DNA of 64,000 bases. Source: Schizochytrium sp. TIO01. Its lineage: Eukaryota; Sar; Bigyra; Thraustochytrida; Thraustochytriidae. The notes under the pieces were generated by a model. The model made no database searches. It was given only the letters and a program-made list of their open reading frames with translations, and was not told the DNA's origin. The stretch spans positions 5,513,261 through 5,577,260 of the forward strand of contig SMSO01000031.1 in assembly GCA_004764695.1 (NCBI GenBank), in the 5' to 3' direction. Of the stretch, positions 55,906 to 64,000 are shown in pieces (positions within the stretch are counted from its first letter, which is position 1; every line of letters starts with the position of its first letter). The translations under genes were made by a program, and so were the position numbers.

Positions 55906-56809
55906 CACACAGAATTATCGCAGCGAACTCTGACTTTGGGATGGTACCTTCGTGAGCTCTTCATGGTGGCAAGGAGTCCGTTAACCAGCGTTATTATGCA
56001 CCAGAATGTTAACTGGCCTATTTACAGTTAGGCCCTTTTCAAATTAAAAAAAAATATGGTAGCATTTGCTTCGGAACAAGAAAGGAATGAAAGGGTAGAC
56101 AAGCACTATGATCAAACCACGACAGAGTAACAGTTGCGCGACACATCAAGGGTAATTTTCTGGGGGCAAAGGTGGAAGACCTTCAATTGGGTTGATCATT
56201 TATGGAGAAATTCTCTACAGTAAGATTAAATTCTTTTTGTTACGTGTGATTTTTTCCCGAGACGAGAATATCGCCTTTTGTTTTGGATCTACGGTGGGTT
56301 TGTTTGGCTTGCTGAAGATATCCAAAAATGATTTACTTATAAAGATATCATGTATGCCTGACTTCTAACAATGACATTGCTGACTTTAGGTTATACTGAC
56401 CATGTACTGGAGGAAATTAGGGGTTAGCCTGTCCGCGTTTACAGCAAGACTTAACAATCGACTTACAAGAAGAAAAGGTATGCGATAAGGGCATGTAAAG
56501 CCTATGAGTTAGAACGAGCTGGTTCAAAAAGGAGCATGAATAGAGGTTAAAACAAAAAGTCAGTTATTAAATTATACACAGGAAAATAAGGCTGTCTTTC
56601 TGCAGCATGCCATGCAGGCAATTCTTTCTTGCTGCGGAATCTTCAAGAGTGACCAATACATAAAGCGAACAGTGAGTAAATTGTAAGCAAGCTAGCAGGT
56701 CATTCCTCACCCGCTAAAGTTAGCAAAATCCCAGAGATATATTTCCTCTGGTCCTACAGTACGGCGGGGCTTGGCGAGGTCTCCTTTTTTGATGTTTTCA
56801 TAGGACTCT
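55906..56809. other. Spacer
   Basis: No gene seen. It includes the upstream region of the giant gene and the 3' side of NAA38. Confidence 0.5.
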
Positions 56810-57037
56810 TTATTTCTCCTGCACTTCAAACTTAGCGACATGCTGACCAGGAACCATAACAAGTCCAAGGCGATTGTCACGAACGATGGCGTTCATACCC
56901 TGGTCAATGCATTCAAAAATGCCCTCCATGACACGTCCGTCAGACATGGTCACACGGACTTGGCCTCCGAGCATAGCCTGAATCGTCTTCTCCGCCTCCT
57001 GAACATCACTAGCTGTCGCCGTTTTAGCCTGAGTCAT
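56810..57037 (-). CDS. NAA38: NAA38/LSMD1-like LSm protein, NatC subunit (75 aa)
   Basis: An Sm fold: Sm1 segment GGQVRVTMSDGRVMEGIFEC and IDQGMNAIV, Sm2 segment LGLVMVPGQHVAKFEV. The VPGxH ending is characteristic of NAA38 (LSMD1, yeast Mak31), the auxiliary subunit of the NatC N-terminal acetyltransferase, rather than the spliceosomal Sm/LSm proteins, which end in IRG. ATG 57037 is the first in the frame; a longer frame upstream starts only at a TTG. The loop between Sm1 and Sm2 is shorter than in animals. Confidence 0.82.
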   Translation of the reverse strand: MTQAKTATASDVQEAEKTIQAMLGGQVRVTMSDGRVMEGIFECIDQGMNAIVRDNRLGLVMVPGQHVAKFEVQEK

Positions 57038-57822
57038 GTTTATTGCAGAATGTTTGAGGGTGTCTCCAAAGTCCTTTCCGTGAAACTCGAAAAGATTCAA
57101 ACAAAGGGTCGAGGTGGTGGTGATGTTCAACTAGCTAGTATGGAATCTATCTCCTGCCGATGTTCCACGAGTGTTTCTGCAGGTTCAACGTTGACGAACT
57201 AGTGACCACACAAACGGCTTATCCTCTGGGCCCCTGTCCTAAAGGTTTTGCAGAGCTACCCTATCGTAGCGCAGCAGCAGCTGGTATGATGATATTGCTT
57301 CTCGACTGGTCTTTGTCACCTCCGCTGCAGCCCAATTCGTTGGATTCTATTTCGTTTGATTTTCCGTCTTATTTTATCAACTAAACTTTTGTTTGATAAA
57401 TTCAAACGAAATTGAGCGAAAGTAATTTTCATAAATTTCTTCTCATCATGATGGGACATCGACTCTCTTCTATTTTCCTGCAACGCTTCAATCCAAGTTC
57501 TTTGCAAGACTTCTGTGGGCACTGTCGTAAACATTGCTCACTAGAGAATCGTAAATCGTAGGCCTTGGCTTGAGTAAATTTATACCTTTCAAGCACTCGC
57601 CAAAAACTGCTGCGACGCCGGAACATTGCTTTTGTGCTCTTCTTGAGCAGCAGCCGACTCTGGTCCTTGGACCTAGGTGTTACTTAGCATTTTCTATAGG
57701 ACACCGTAAGTGCAGCGATTCAAGAAGGCAATCAATATCCAAACTGGTGTCTGAGACATCGTCGAATCCGGCTCCTTGACAGAAGGCAAAGCTTGAATTA
57801 GGTCTCAGCAAGGTTCAAGAAT
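57038..57822. other. Divergent promoter region
   Basis: Separates NAA38 (minus) from the PLP enzyme (plus). No further gene or defined site found. Confidence 0.5.
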
Positions 57823-59040
57823 ATGCAGCGACCCAATGTTGATGCGAACGGTGGCTCCGGCACTTGGGATGACAAGGAGTACGGATTGTCTACTGATGTT
57901 GTGCACGGATCTGTAGTTCCTGATGAGGCTACAGGCGCCATCTTGACGCCTATTTTCCAGTCGACTACATTCGTACAGCACAGCGTTGATGAGTACCTCT
58001 CCAAGGGCTACTCTTATACTCGCACAGGCAATCCGACTGTACGTGCTCTTGAGCAAAAGGTTGCCTTCCTTGAGAAGGGAGCTGGTGCCGCATGTTTCTC
58101 TACCGGCATGGCCGCAACCGTTTCCGTCATGACCGGATTCCTCAAGCAGGGTGACCACTGCGTCCTCACTAATGTAAGCTACGGAGGCACGAACCGCGTG
58201 ACCCGCAAACTCTTTGCGGATCTTGGCATTGAGTTCTCTTACATCGACTTCCGCGACCCTGCCAACGTTGAAAGCGCCATTAAGGAGAACACCAAGCTCG
58301 TCTTCTCCGAGACCCCTTCAAACCCCTTGCTTACGCTCACCGATCTCAAGGCTGTCAGCGATATTTGCAAATCAAAGGGCGTGCTCCACGTTTGCGATTC
58401 TACTTTTGCTACGCCCATCATCACGCGGCCCATGGAGTACGGCTGCGACATGGTCATCCAATCTTTGACCAAGTTCTATGATGGTCACAACATGACGGTT
58501 GGTGGTGCTGTCATTTCTGCCTCCAAGGAACTCGATGAGCGCATCCACTTCATGCAAAACATGCACGGTAACATCATGGCTCCACAGACTGCTTTTCTTG
58601 TGCTGCAGACGCTTAAAACGATGGAGGTTCGAGTTCTTCGCCAAAGCGCTTCTGCACATAAGGTCGCAGAGTTTCTTGAATCACATCCGATGGTTGAAAC
58701 TGTACGCTACCCCGGCCTGGCATCTCACCCGCAAAAGGAACTCGCAGATCGCCAACACCGCAATGGTGTGCATGGCTCAATGATCTGGTGCGAGCTCAAG
58801 GGCGGCTTTGACGCAGGCAAGCAGTTGATGGACACCTGCCAACGCCCCTGGAGTCTTTGTGAGAATCTCGGCAGCTGCGAGTCCAACCTAACCCATGCTG
58901 CTTCGATGACACATGGCAATGTGGCTCGCGAGGAGCGACTCTCGGTAGGACTTACTGACGGCCTTGTGCGTCTTTCAATTGGCCTCGAGGACCCAGAGGA
59001 CCTCATTGCAGCCCTCAAGAAGGCTCTCGATAAGCTCTAG
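57823..59040 (+). CDS. Cystathionine gamma-synthase/lyase family PLP enzyme (405 aa)
   Basis: Cys/Met-metabolism PLP enzyme of transsulfuration. Visible landmarks: TPIFQSTTF near the N-terminus, YSYTRTGNPT, the FSTGMAATVSV cofactor-loop region, SNPLL (substrate contact) and CDSTFATP, in which the Asp binds the pyridine nitrogen. The Schiff-base lysine is K217 in SLTKFYDGHNMTVGG. The C-terminal SLGSCESNLTHAASMTH-like segment (here NLGSCESNLTHAASMTH) carries the usual Ser. Length fits both cystathionine gamma-lyase (cysteine from cystathionine) and gamma-synthase, and the sequence alone does not separate them. No clear organelle-targeting extension, so probably cytosolic. GC-rich codons suggest strong expression. 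Confidence 0.93.
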   Translation: MQRPNVDANGGSGTWDDKEYGLSTDVVHGSVVPDEATGAILTPIFQSTTFVQHSVDEYLSKGYSYTRTGNPTVRALEQKVAFLEKGAGAACFSTGMAATVSVMTGFLKQGDHCVLTNVSYGGTNRVTRKLFADLGIEFSYIDFRDPANVESAIKENTKLVFSETPSNPLLTLTDLKAVSDICKSKGVLHVCDSTFATPIITRPMEYGCDMVIQSLTKFYDGHNMTVGGAVISASKELDERIHFMQNMHGNIMAPQTAFLVLQTLKTMEVRVLRQSASAHKVAEFLESHPMVETVRYPGLASHPQKELADRQHRNGVHGSMIWCELKGGFDAGKQLMDTCQRPWSLCENLGSCESNLTHAASMTHGNVAREERLSVGLTDGLVRLSIGLEDPEDLIAALKKALDKL

Positions 59041-59772
59041 ATGCACCAATCTCAAGGTAGTAGAGGCTGTACACCTCAGCAGCTATACATGATTGCACGT
59101 TTATACATACTCGTTGTTTCAAAGCAAAGCAAAGCAAAGCAGAGCTAACGAACAATCAAACAAACAAAGGCAAAAATAAAAAAGTTCACCTTGACCTCTA
59201 CCCATCTTGCGCTCTAACCCGCGTGATCTACTAAAAGGTGTCGTGCAAGTATAGTTACTCTAAATCTTTACTTATATAAAGTAATAAAAAAACAATTTTT
59301 GTTGTTGATTTATACGGATGTGCTTGTTCCAAATACTTAGATTCCCGCCAGCAGGAGCAATTTTAAACGAACTGCAAAGAAGATGCCTCCCCCCCCTAAA
59401 ATATGAATCGGGTTTTGCAAGAAATGAAATTACTAGGTGTCAAGGTAATAATTTCAAACAAAAAAGAGAGGAAAATAGAATGACGATGAGATAGAATCCA
59501 AAAAAAAGAAACAAGGGAGCACAGACTGTATAAAAGAAAATAGATCTCACTCATTCGATTGAGACTTGAAAGAGGTGCAGCAAACTCTCTAGATTCGGAT
59601 AATACGAATGTTCTTATGAGCCGTGCTCACCTACTCCAAGAGTTTTATAAAATTCACATGTTCAACCCGAATGAAAACAGTATCGAAAAAGAGAGAAAGT
59701 GAAAAGAACAGCAAGAACTTCGTACTAGAAGAGTAAAATGAAATCCCCACCAATTTTAGTACACACGGTGCC
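59041..59772. other. 3' spacer of two convergent genes
   Basis: AT-rich; a short AAAGC repeat near 59125-59145. No gene seen. Confidence 0.55.
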
Positions 59773-61161
59773 TTAGCCGTTAATACTGGCGGGTTCATCA
59801 TTGGGCCACAGAAACACCGAACCTGGCCATCTTGTATGAAGGGTTTCTTCAATAGGATTGCCCAAACCATGGGTAGATGGGGCCTGGAGATCCCTAGATA
59901 GCACAGTCAACTGAAACTCTGTAATCGTTGGGCCCTGGCGCTGACCCTGTCGAGTGGTGATAAGACCGTTAATATGAGTAAGGCCAAGGGTGTGTGGCTC
60001 ATCATTGTCCTCGTCCCGACCATCATCATTCACCATATCATCGCGACGAGGCGTGTCACAAATCTCACAACGATCAGTATCTTTGGAATTGAGATATGTG
60101 CAGGCAGAGCAGTTCCAGTCGCGTGGAGGGACCAAAAGTGGTTTGACCTTTCTCCAAAAATCATCCCATAGTACTAGCTGGGAGCCTGGAACCTCAACCT
60201 GGCTAACCAGATCTGCGAATTGCTTGTCACTCAGTTCAAGATCAAGCGAACGCATCACCTCTCCAAGGTTTTCTACAGAAATAAAACCATTTTCCTCACG
60301 ATCTTGCTCCTTGAATGCGCGCTTGGCCTTTGCAAGCGCAGCCTGACGTTCGGACTCCTTGTTGATATTTGGGTCGGTCCCAAAAAGGACTGTATAGTGC
60401 GAGTCGCTGCCCACAACCCAAACGGGAAGGAAGGGTTTCTTTAGGAATGAACCTACTTCACAATACCGCAAAGCCTCAAGATGAGTGAGATAACCAATCG
60501 AGGGTCGCGACGGAACTCCTCGGAGAATCATTCCTCCGCCCATGTCCACAGTCCCGTCATGCACCTGGCTCGCGGCAACACCCACGAGCAAGAGATTCAT
60601 GAGTTCCTGTGTACAGTGTCCAAATTGGCCTGTCAGGCCCGCAGATGGATCATCCATGTCGTCGCGAATTTGCTCTGGTGTGCGTGTGAGCATGAGACTG
60701 TACATAAAGAGCATAATACCACCTGCTGCGGAGTACTCCGTATCAAGGTGTTCTGCAAGTGCAGCTCCAACCTCTTCCAGCGTCCTACATTCCTGTGCAC
60801 TGATATTATCGTCCTGAACGCTGCCATAACAGACCCTCACAGGAGCATTGTCGCCAGGTCGAGCTTGCCAAAGGATTGCAGCAAGGCCTTCTACAAGAGC
60901 TTGTCCTGCTTCGTCTCTGTCAACTTGTGAAAGCACATTGGGACCTCCATCAGCATGGTCGAAAAGCAAATGTGCTATAACTTGACCTTGCACAGCGGCC
61001 AATACTCCGCACGGTCCTCCTAGTCGCTGCTCCAGCACGTATACGGGGGCCCTTGCGAAGCCAAATTTCTCCCCAACCCAGCGTTCCAAGTCCGTCGCAT
61101 TGATCGAGTCTGACGGGAACCCTAGCTCGCGGAGTGGAGCCACATTCACCCTAGTCCCCAT
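59773..61161 (-). CDS. MINDY-3-like deubiquitinase (462 aa)
   Basis: FAM188/MINDY family cysteine protease that trims Lys48-linked ubiquitin. The catalytic cysteine is C51 in RLGGPCGVLAAVQ; the catalytic histidine is H255 in SDSHYTVLFG. An EF-hand-like insertion follows (AFKEQDREENGFISVENLGE, about 285-310), as in MINDY-3. A RanBP2-type zinc finger comes next (WNCSACTYLNSKDTDRCEIC, about 344-370), of the kind that binds ubiquitin, then a conserved C-terminal part (TEFQLTVLSRDL...TRWPGSVFLWPN). ATG 61161 is the first in frame; a further five codons upstream begin at GTG. Single exon. The zinc finger is an addition relative to the human protein as I recall it. Confidence 0.9.
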   Translation of the reverse strand: MGTRVNVAPLRELGFPSDSINATDLERWVGEKFGFARAPVYVLEQRLGGPCGVLAAVQGQVIAHLLFDHADGGPNVLSQVDRDEAGQALVEGLAAILWQARPGDNAPVRVCYGSVQDDNISAQECRTLEEVGAALAEHLDTEYSAAGGIMLFMYSLMLTRTPEQIRDDMDDPSAGLTGQFGHCTQELMNLLLVGVAASQVHDGTVDMGGGMILRGVPSRPSIGYLTHLEALRYCEVGSFLKKPFLPVWVVGSDSHYTVLFGTDPNINKESERQAALAKAKRAFKEQDREENGFISVENLGEVMRSLDLELSDKQFADLVSQVEVPGSQLVLWDDFWRKVKPLLVPPRDWNCSACTYLNSKDTDRCEICDTPRRDDMVNDDGRDEDNDEPHTLGLTHINGLITTRQGQRQGPTITEFQLTVLSRDLQAPSTHGLGNPIEETLHTRWPGSVFLWPNDEPASING

Positions 61162-63304
61162 GTTGCCTGATCTCACGCCTTTCTGGCGTTTCTGTAGTCA
61201 AAAACTGGCTTACTTTTGCAGATAATGAGGCGAATTTCCCTCGCAAGCCTCACTCAGACCTTGTGCCGTCGTATATTCTCCCTTACTGAGGCTTCTCGTG
61301 CGTTGAAAGTTTACAGTTCGGGTCTGCGAACCCGATGAAGATACCTTGAACTCACTCAGATTCTTTCGAATTCCTTCTTTCTTCAAAATATCGATTCTTC
61401 AATGAAACGCGCCGAGGTGTATAAACGAGGACCGCCCCTGGGAAGGGTTCTCGAGGCTAAGCCGCCCTCACTGCAGATGCAGATCTGTCTGGCTTGACGA
61501 TCAGGATCGTCTGTAGGCTTGCGCGGACTGTATTGTCCAAACTTGGCGGTGTGTACATTTTTCGGTCATTATTTGTAACTTGTCTAAAGTCTCTTTGGTC
61601 AAAAAACGACGGTGAGATTCGTGATAATTTTAGGCTCGACTCAGCAAACCGCGTATCTGGTATTCCCATTGTAGAGCAGTCGCATGAAATGAGCTCAACG
61701 TTTTTCTAGGCTCTAAAAAGAGACAGACCAATAGTGACGGCAATATATAGAATAACGAATTGCGTGACAAAGGATGTTTCATTAACGTTTTGTTGTATTT
61801 TATTCGCTCGAGATTGCCAGAATGCGGTTAAGAATCACCCCCTTGCTGAAAGCGCCACGGTCGCCAGTTGAGGTATTTATGCAAGGGTGTCACTCGAGGG
61901 TGCAGAGTATCGTATTAAATGTAGTGCCTCATTTAATTCACGCCTTAGATTTGTCTAAGTCAAATGCGACTAGGGTAGAATTTGTTACGATGGGTACATG
62001 CAAATTAGCTTTTAATCAACTTCCAATGGACTACAAACGTGCAACCAGGACAATGCGGAATCATGGTAGCTCCTTTATAATACACACGGAACGTGAGCAA
62101 GCACTCAGCTGCAGTAATGAAAGATATAAGTTCTTCTGAGGTGTTGTTGTAACAATATCCTGCAGGAACCAAACTACCTACAGGATGAAGACCGAGCTAC
62201 AAGCTGTTTTCAAAGCAACATCCTCCCTTTCCCCTAGAGACGAACTTTGTTAATACGCATGCAGGCATTTCTCAAGTGTTTTCCTGCTCGTCGACTACAT
62301 CCATTACCATCACGAAAGTTGCGTTTCTTTTTGTAGATTAGCAGCAACCGTAGTACGTCTACAATTCCCTCCGAACAAAATCGTTCTTGAACCTATTTTA
62401 CTCCCTGCGCTTTAGCGAAAAGTTTGTTTCATTTAGCGACCCGTCACTCATTCTCTTTTATAATGATGCTACAACCTCCTTCAATCTCGTAGCTCTTTTC
62501 ACCAGTACCTTTGATCCCAGCTAATACTTTTTTTCTGCTGATCTCAAATTACATGCTCCCCAAGAACAGCAGCATGATCAACCAAACCCGCTTCGCAGGT
62601 AATGGATCTCAGACAACAAAATAAAGAAAGCAAACTAACAATATGTAAGTAGCAAACGAAGGTTGTATTCGTTCGTTTGCTACCTCCAACGAGTAAGCCA
62701 GAGGCACCATGGTTTCCGCTAAGTGCACGGAAGAGGTGCCTAATAAGATAATCGAAAAGGCCCTTTTCAGAGCTTAAAAGGCACTTTAAAATGGCGAATA
62801 ATAATACTAAATGCTCAATCTTTTTATATCACGACAATGAATGATTTTCTGTTTTTTATGTCTGAGGAGGGAAGACGAAGAAGGAGCGCTGAGCCGCTGT
62901 CGTTGCTGCAGCAAACTCCGATCGGTGAAGTCTCGGCGCTTGTTACGTCCGAGATATTCTGGTGTGTGTAGAGTAGAGGCCTTCTACAGGTCCGCTTCTC
63001 CGCGTGTTAGCTTTGGTGTTACCGAAGGTTGGTCGAGCAGCAACATCATCCAAGCAGACTCCGGAACACCTGACCTCTTCAATCCTTAATCTACATAGTC
63101 AGCTAGCTTCTCCAGCTCCAGAGAGCCTTGCGAAACGTAGTTTTCGGTCTTTTGTGTGGAGTGTAGAAGCTTCAAGAATTTAGACTTGATCGAATTTAAG
63201 CCTCGTCAATTTTGCGAGACACCTATAGTGCCTTTATCAATTTGCTCTTTTGGTCTTGAAACGCTGTTGTCGATCATTCGCTCGCAAAATCGGCGCTCAG
63301 GACG
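61162..63304. other. Spacer upstream of UBC12
   Basis: No supported gene. An inverted repeat AGCAAACGAACGTTG.../CGTTCGTTTGCT type lies near 62650-62685 (TAGCAAACGAAGG...ATTCGTTCGTTTGCTAC). Short frames at 61822-62139 and 62841-63089 have no domains. Confidence 0.5.
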
Positions 63305-63950
63305 ATGATTGGAATTATGAAAAAGAAACAAGAGCAGGAGGCCGCGAAGGCACTTGCCGAGGCGGAAGCCTCCAGAGCCGTTGATAATGAATCTGAGGTC
63401 TCTGGTGAGGGCAAGGAATCTTCTGCAGCAAATGGCGACGAAGGTAAATCTGGCAACGATGTGGTCGGCGTGAGTGATGGCGACGATGCACAGGCGAGTG
63501 GAGGTCGTGGTCGCGGTCGTGGTCGTGGCAGTGTGAATATCTTTGGAGTCAAAGGCGCCAAGGCCGCCAAGAAGACTGGTCGTCGTTTGCGTCCGGGTGA
63601 GATTCGTGTACAAAAGGACGTATCGGAGCTTGATGGCGGAGACTGCGCTAAGGCCCACTTCCCGAACCCAAATGACCTTATGAACTTTCAGGTTGTGGTC
63701 TCTCCGGATGATGGCTACTGGAAAGGTTTCCGCTACACATTCCAGTTCACAGTACCGGACATGTACCCGCACGAACCGCCCAAGGTGAAGTGCATCGAAA
63801 AGATCTACCACCCTAACATTGACTATGAGGGTAATGTCTGCCTCAACATTCTTCGTGCGGACTGGAAACCGGTGCTTGATATTAATGCAGTCATCTATGG
63901 TCTCATTGTTCTTTTTGTACAGCCTAACCCGGATGACCCTCTTAACCACG
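63305..63950 (+). CDS. UBE2M: NEDD8-conjugating enzyme UBC12, first exon (partial)
   Basis: ATG 63305; the exon ends at CACG/GTAAGT (63950), phase 1, and the gene continues past the window. The N-terminus (MIGIMKKKQEQEAAKAL) resembles the UBC12 segment that docks on the NEDD8 E1. Residues 27-100 are an unusual acidic/Gly extension with GGRGRGRGRGS. The E2 fold follows: LRPGEIRVQKDVSEL, LMNFQVVVSPDDGYWKGF, YPHEPPKVKC, HPNIDYEGNVCLNIL with catalytic C179, then DWKPVLDINAVIYGL and PNPDDPLN. The DWKPVL sequence after the active-site segment identifies UBC12 rather than a ubiquitin E2. It should activate cullin-RING ligases, of which the FBXO3-like protein could be a component. Confidence 0.93.
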
Positions 63951-64000
63951 GTAAGTTGACGTTTCCTAAACCTTTTGAGTGGCCCATGCTATTTATTGCA

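Noticed and set aside
63206-63949. 247-residue minus-strand frame
   Set aside because: Antisense shadow of UBC12, whose plus-strand reading gives a clear E2 domain and splice donor.

Overview
This window is nuclear DNA of a eukaryotic microbe. It holds the 5' end of an 18S rRNA gene (minus strand, at the left edge), a 5S rRNA pair, a nuclear-type tRNA-Gly, GT-AG introns, and a set of eukaryote-only genes: FBXO3-like, ING-type PHD, HEI10-like RING, NAA38, MINDY-3, UBC12, and a giant IQ/ankyrin/WW/EF-hand protein. The NRT2 nitrate transporter, the flagellate-like EF-hand and IQ proteins, the TPR family and the wording of the 18S start suggest a stramenopile, perhaps a labyrinthulomycete. The lineage is inferred, not proven.

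Layout. 1-237 is the 18S start, followed by its upstream spacer. 3313-8271 (minus) is the most striking locus: a 13-exon leucine-rich-repeat gene in which eleven consecutive 84-bp exons each encode exactly one 28-residue LRR. All internal introns are phase 2 and about 295-323 bp. The introns and the helical part of each repeat are almost invariant, while the residues predicted to line the concave binding face differ from exon to exon. 8736-9018 holds two 5S rRNA copies, one with a broken 3' end. 9995-10064 is tRNA-Gly(GCC). 10292-11875 is an NRT2 nitrate transporter. 11.9-17.7 kb is gene-poor, with at most decayed mobile-element traces. 17722-18657 is an unrecognised membrane protein. 19701-20954 is an F-box/ApaG protein. 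21590-26545 and 28514-32500 are two large paralogous TPR proteins sharing an almost identical 3' tract. 34765-35804 is an ING-type PHD protein, 36181-36480 a small membrane protein, 36936-38648 an EF-hand-like protein, and 39738-42155 an LRR/coiled-coil protein. 42320-43572 is a HEI10-like RING protein (two exons). 45209-47056 is a single-pass membrane protein with a methyltransferase-like domain. 47479-55905 is the 2808-residue giant protein. 56810-57037 is NAA38, 57823-59040 a cystathionine gamma-synthase/lyase, and 59773-61161 MINDY-3. 63305-63950 is the first exon of UBC12, running off the right edge.

The genes form no metabolic cluster. Two loci stand out as fast-evolving: the LRR exon array and the TPR pair. 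Both resemble repeat-exon or repeat-protein families that diversify in other stramenopiles. Most other genes here have no intron or one, so the 12-intron LRR gene is exceptional and its coding sequence cannot be seen from long open frames. Long open frames on the opposite strand of the array are shadows of its conserved introns.
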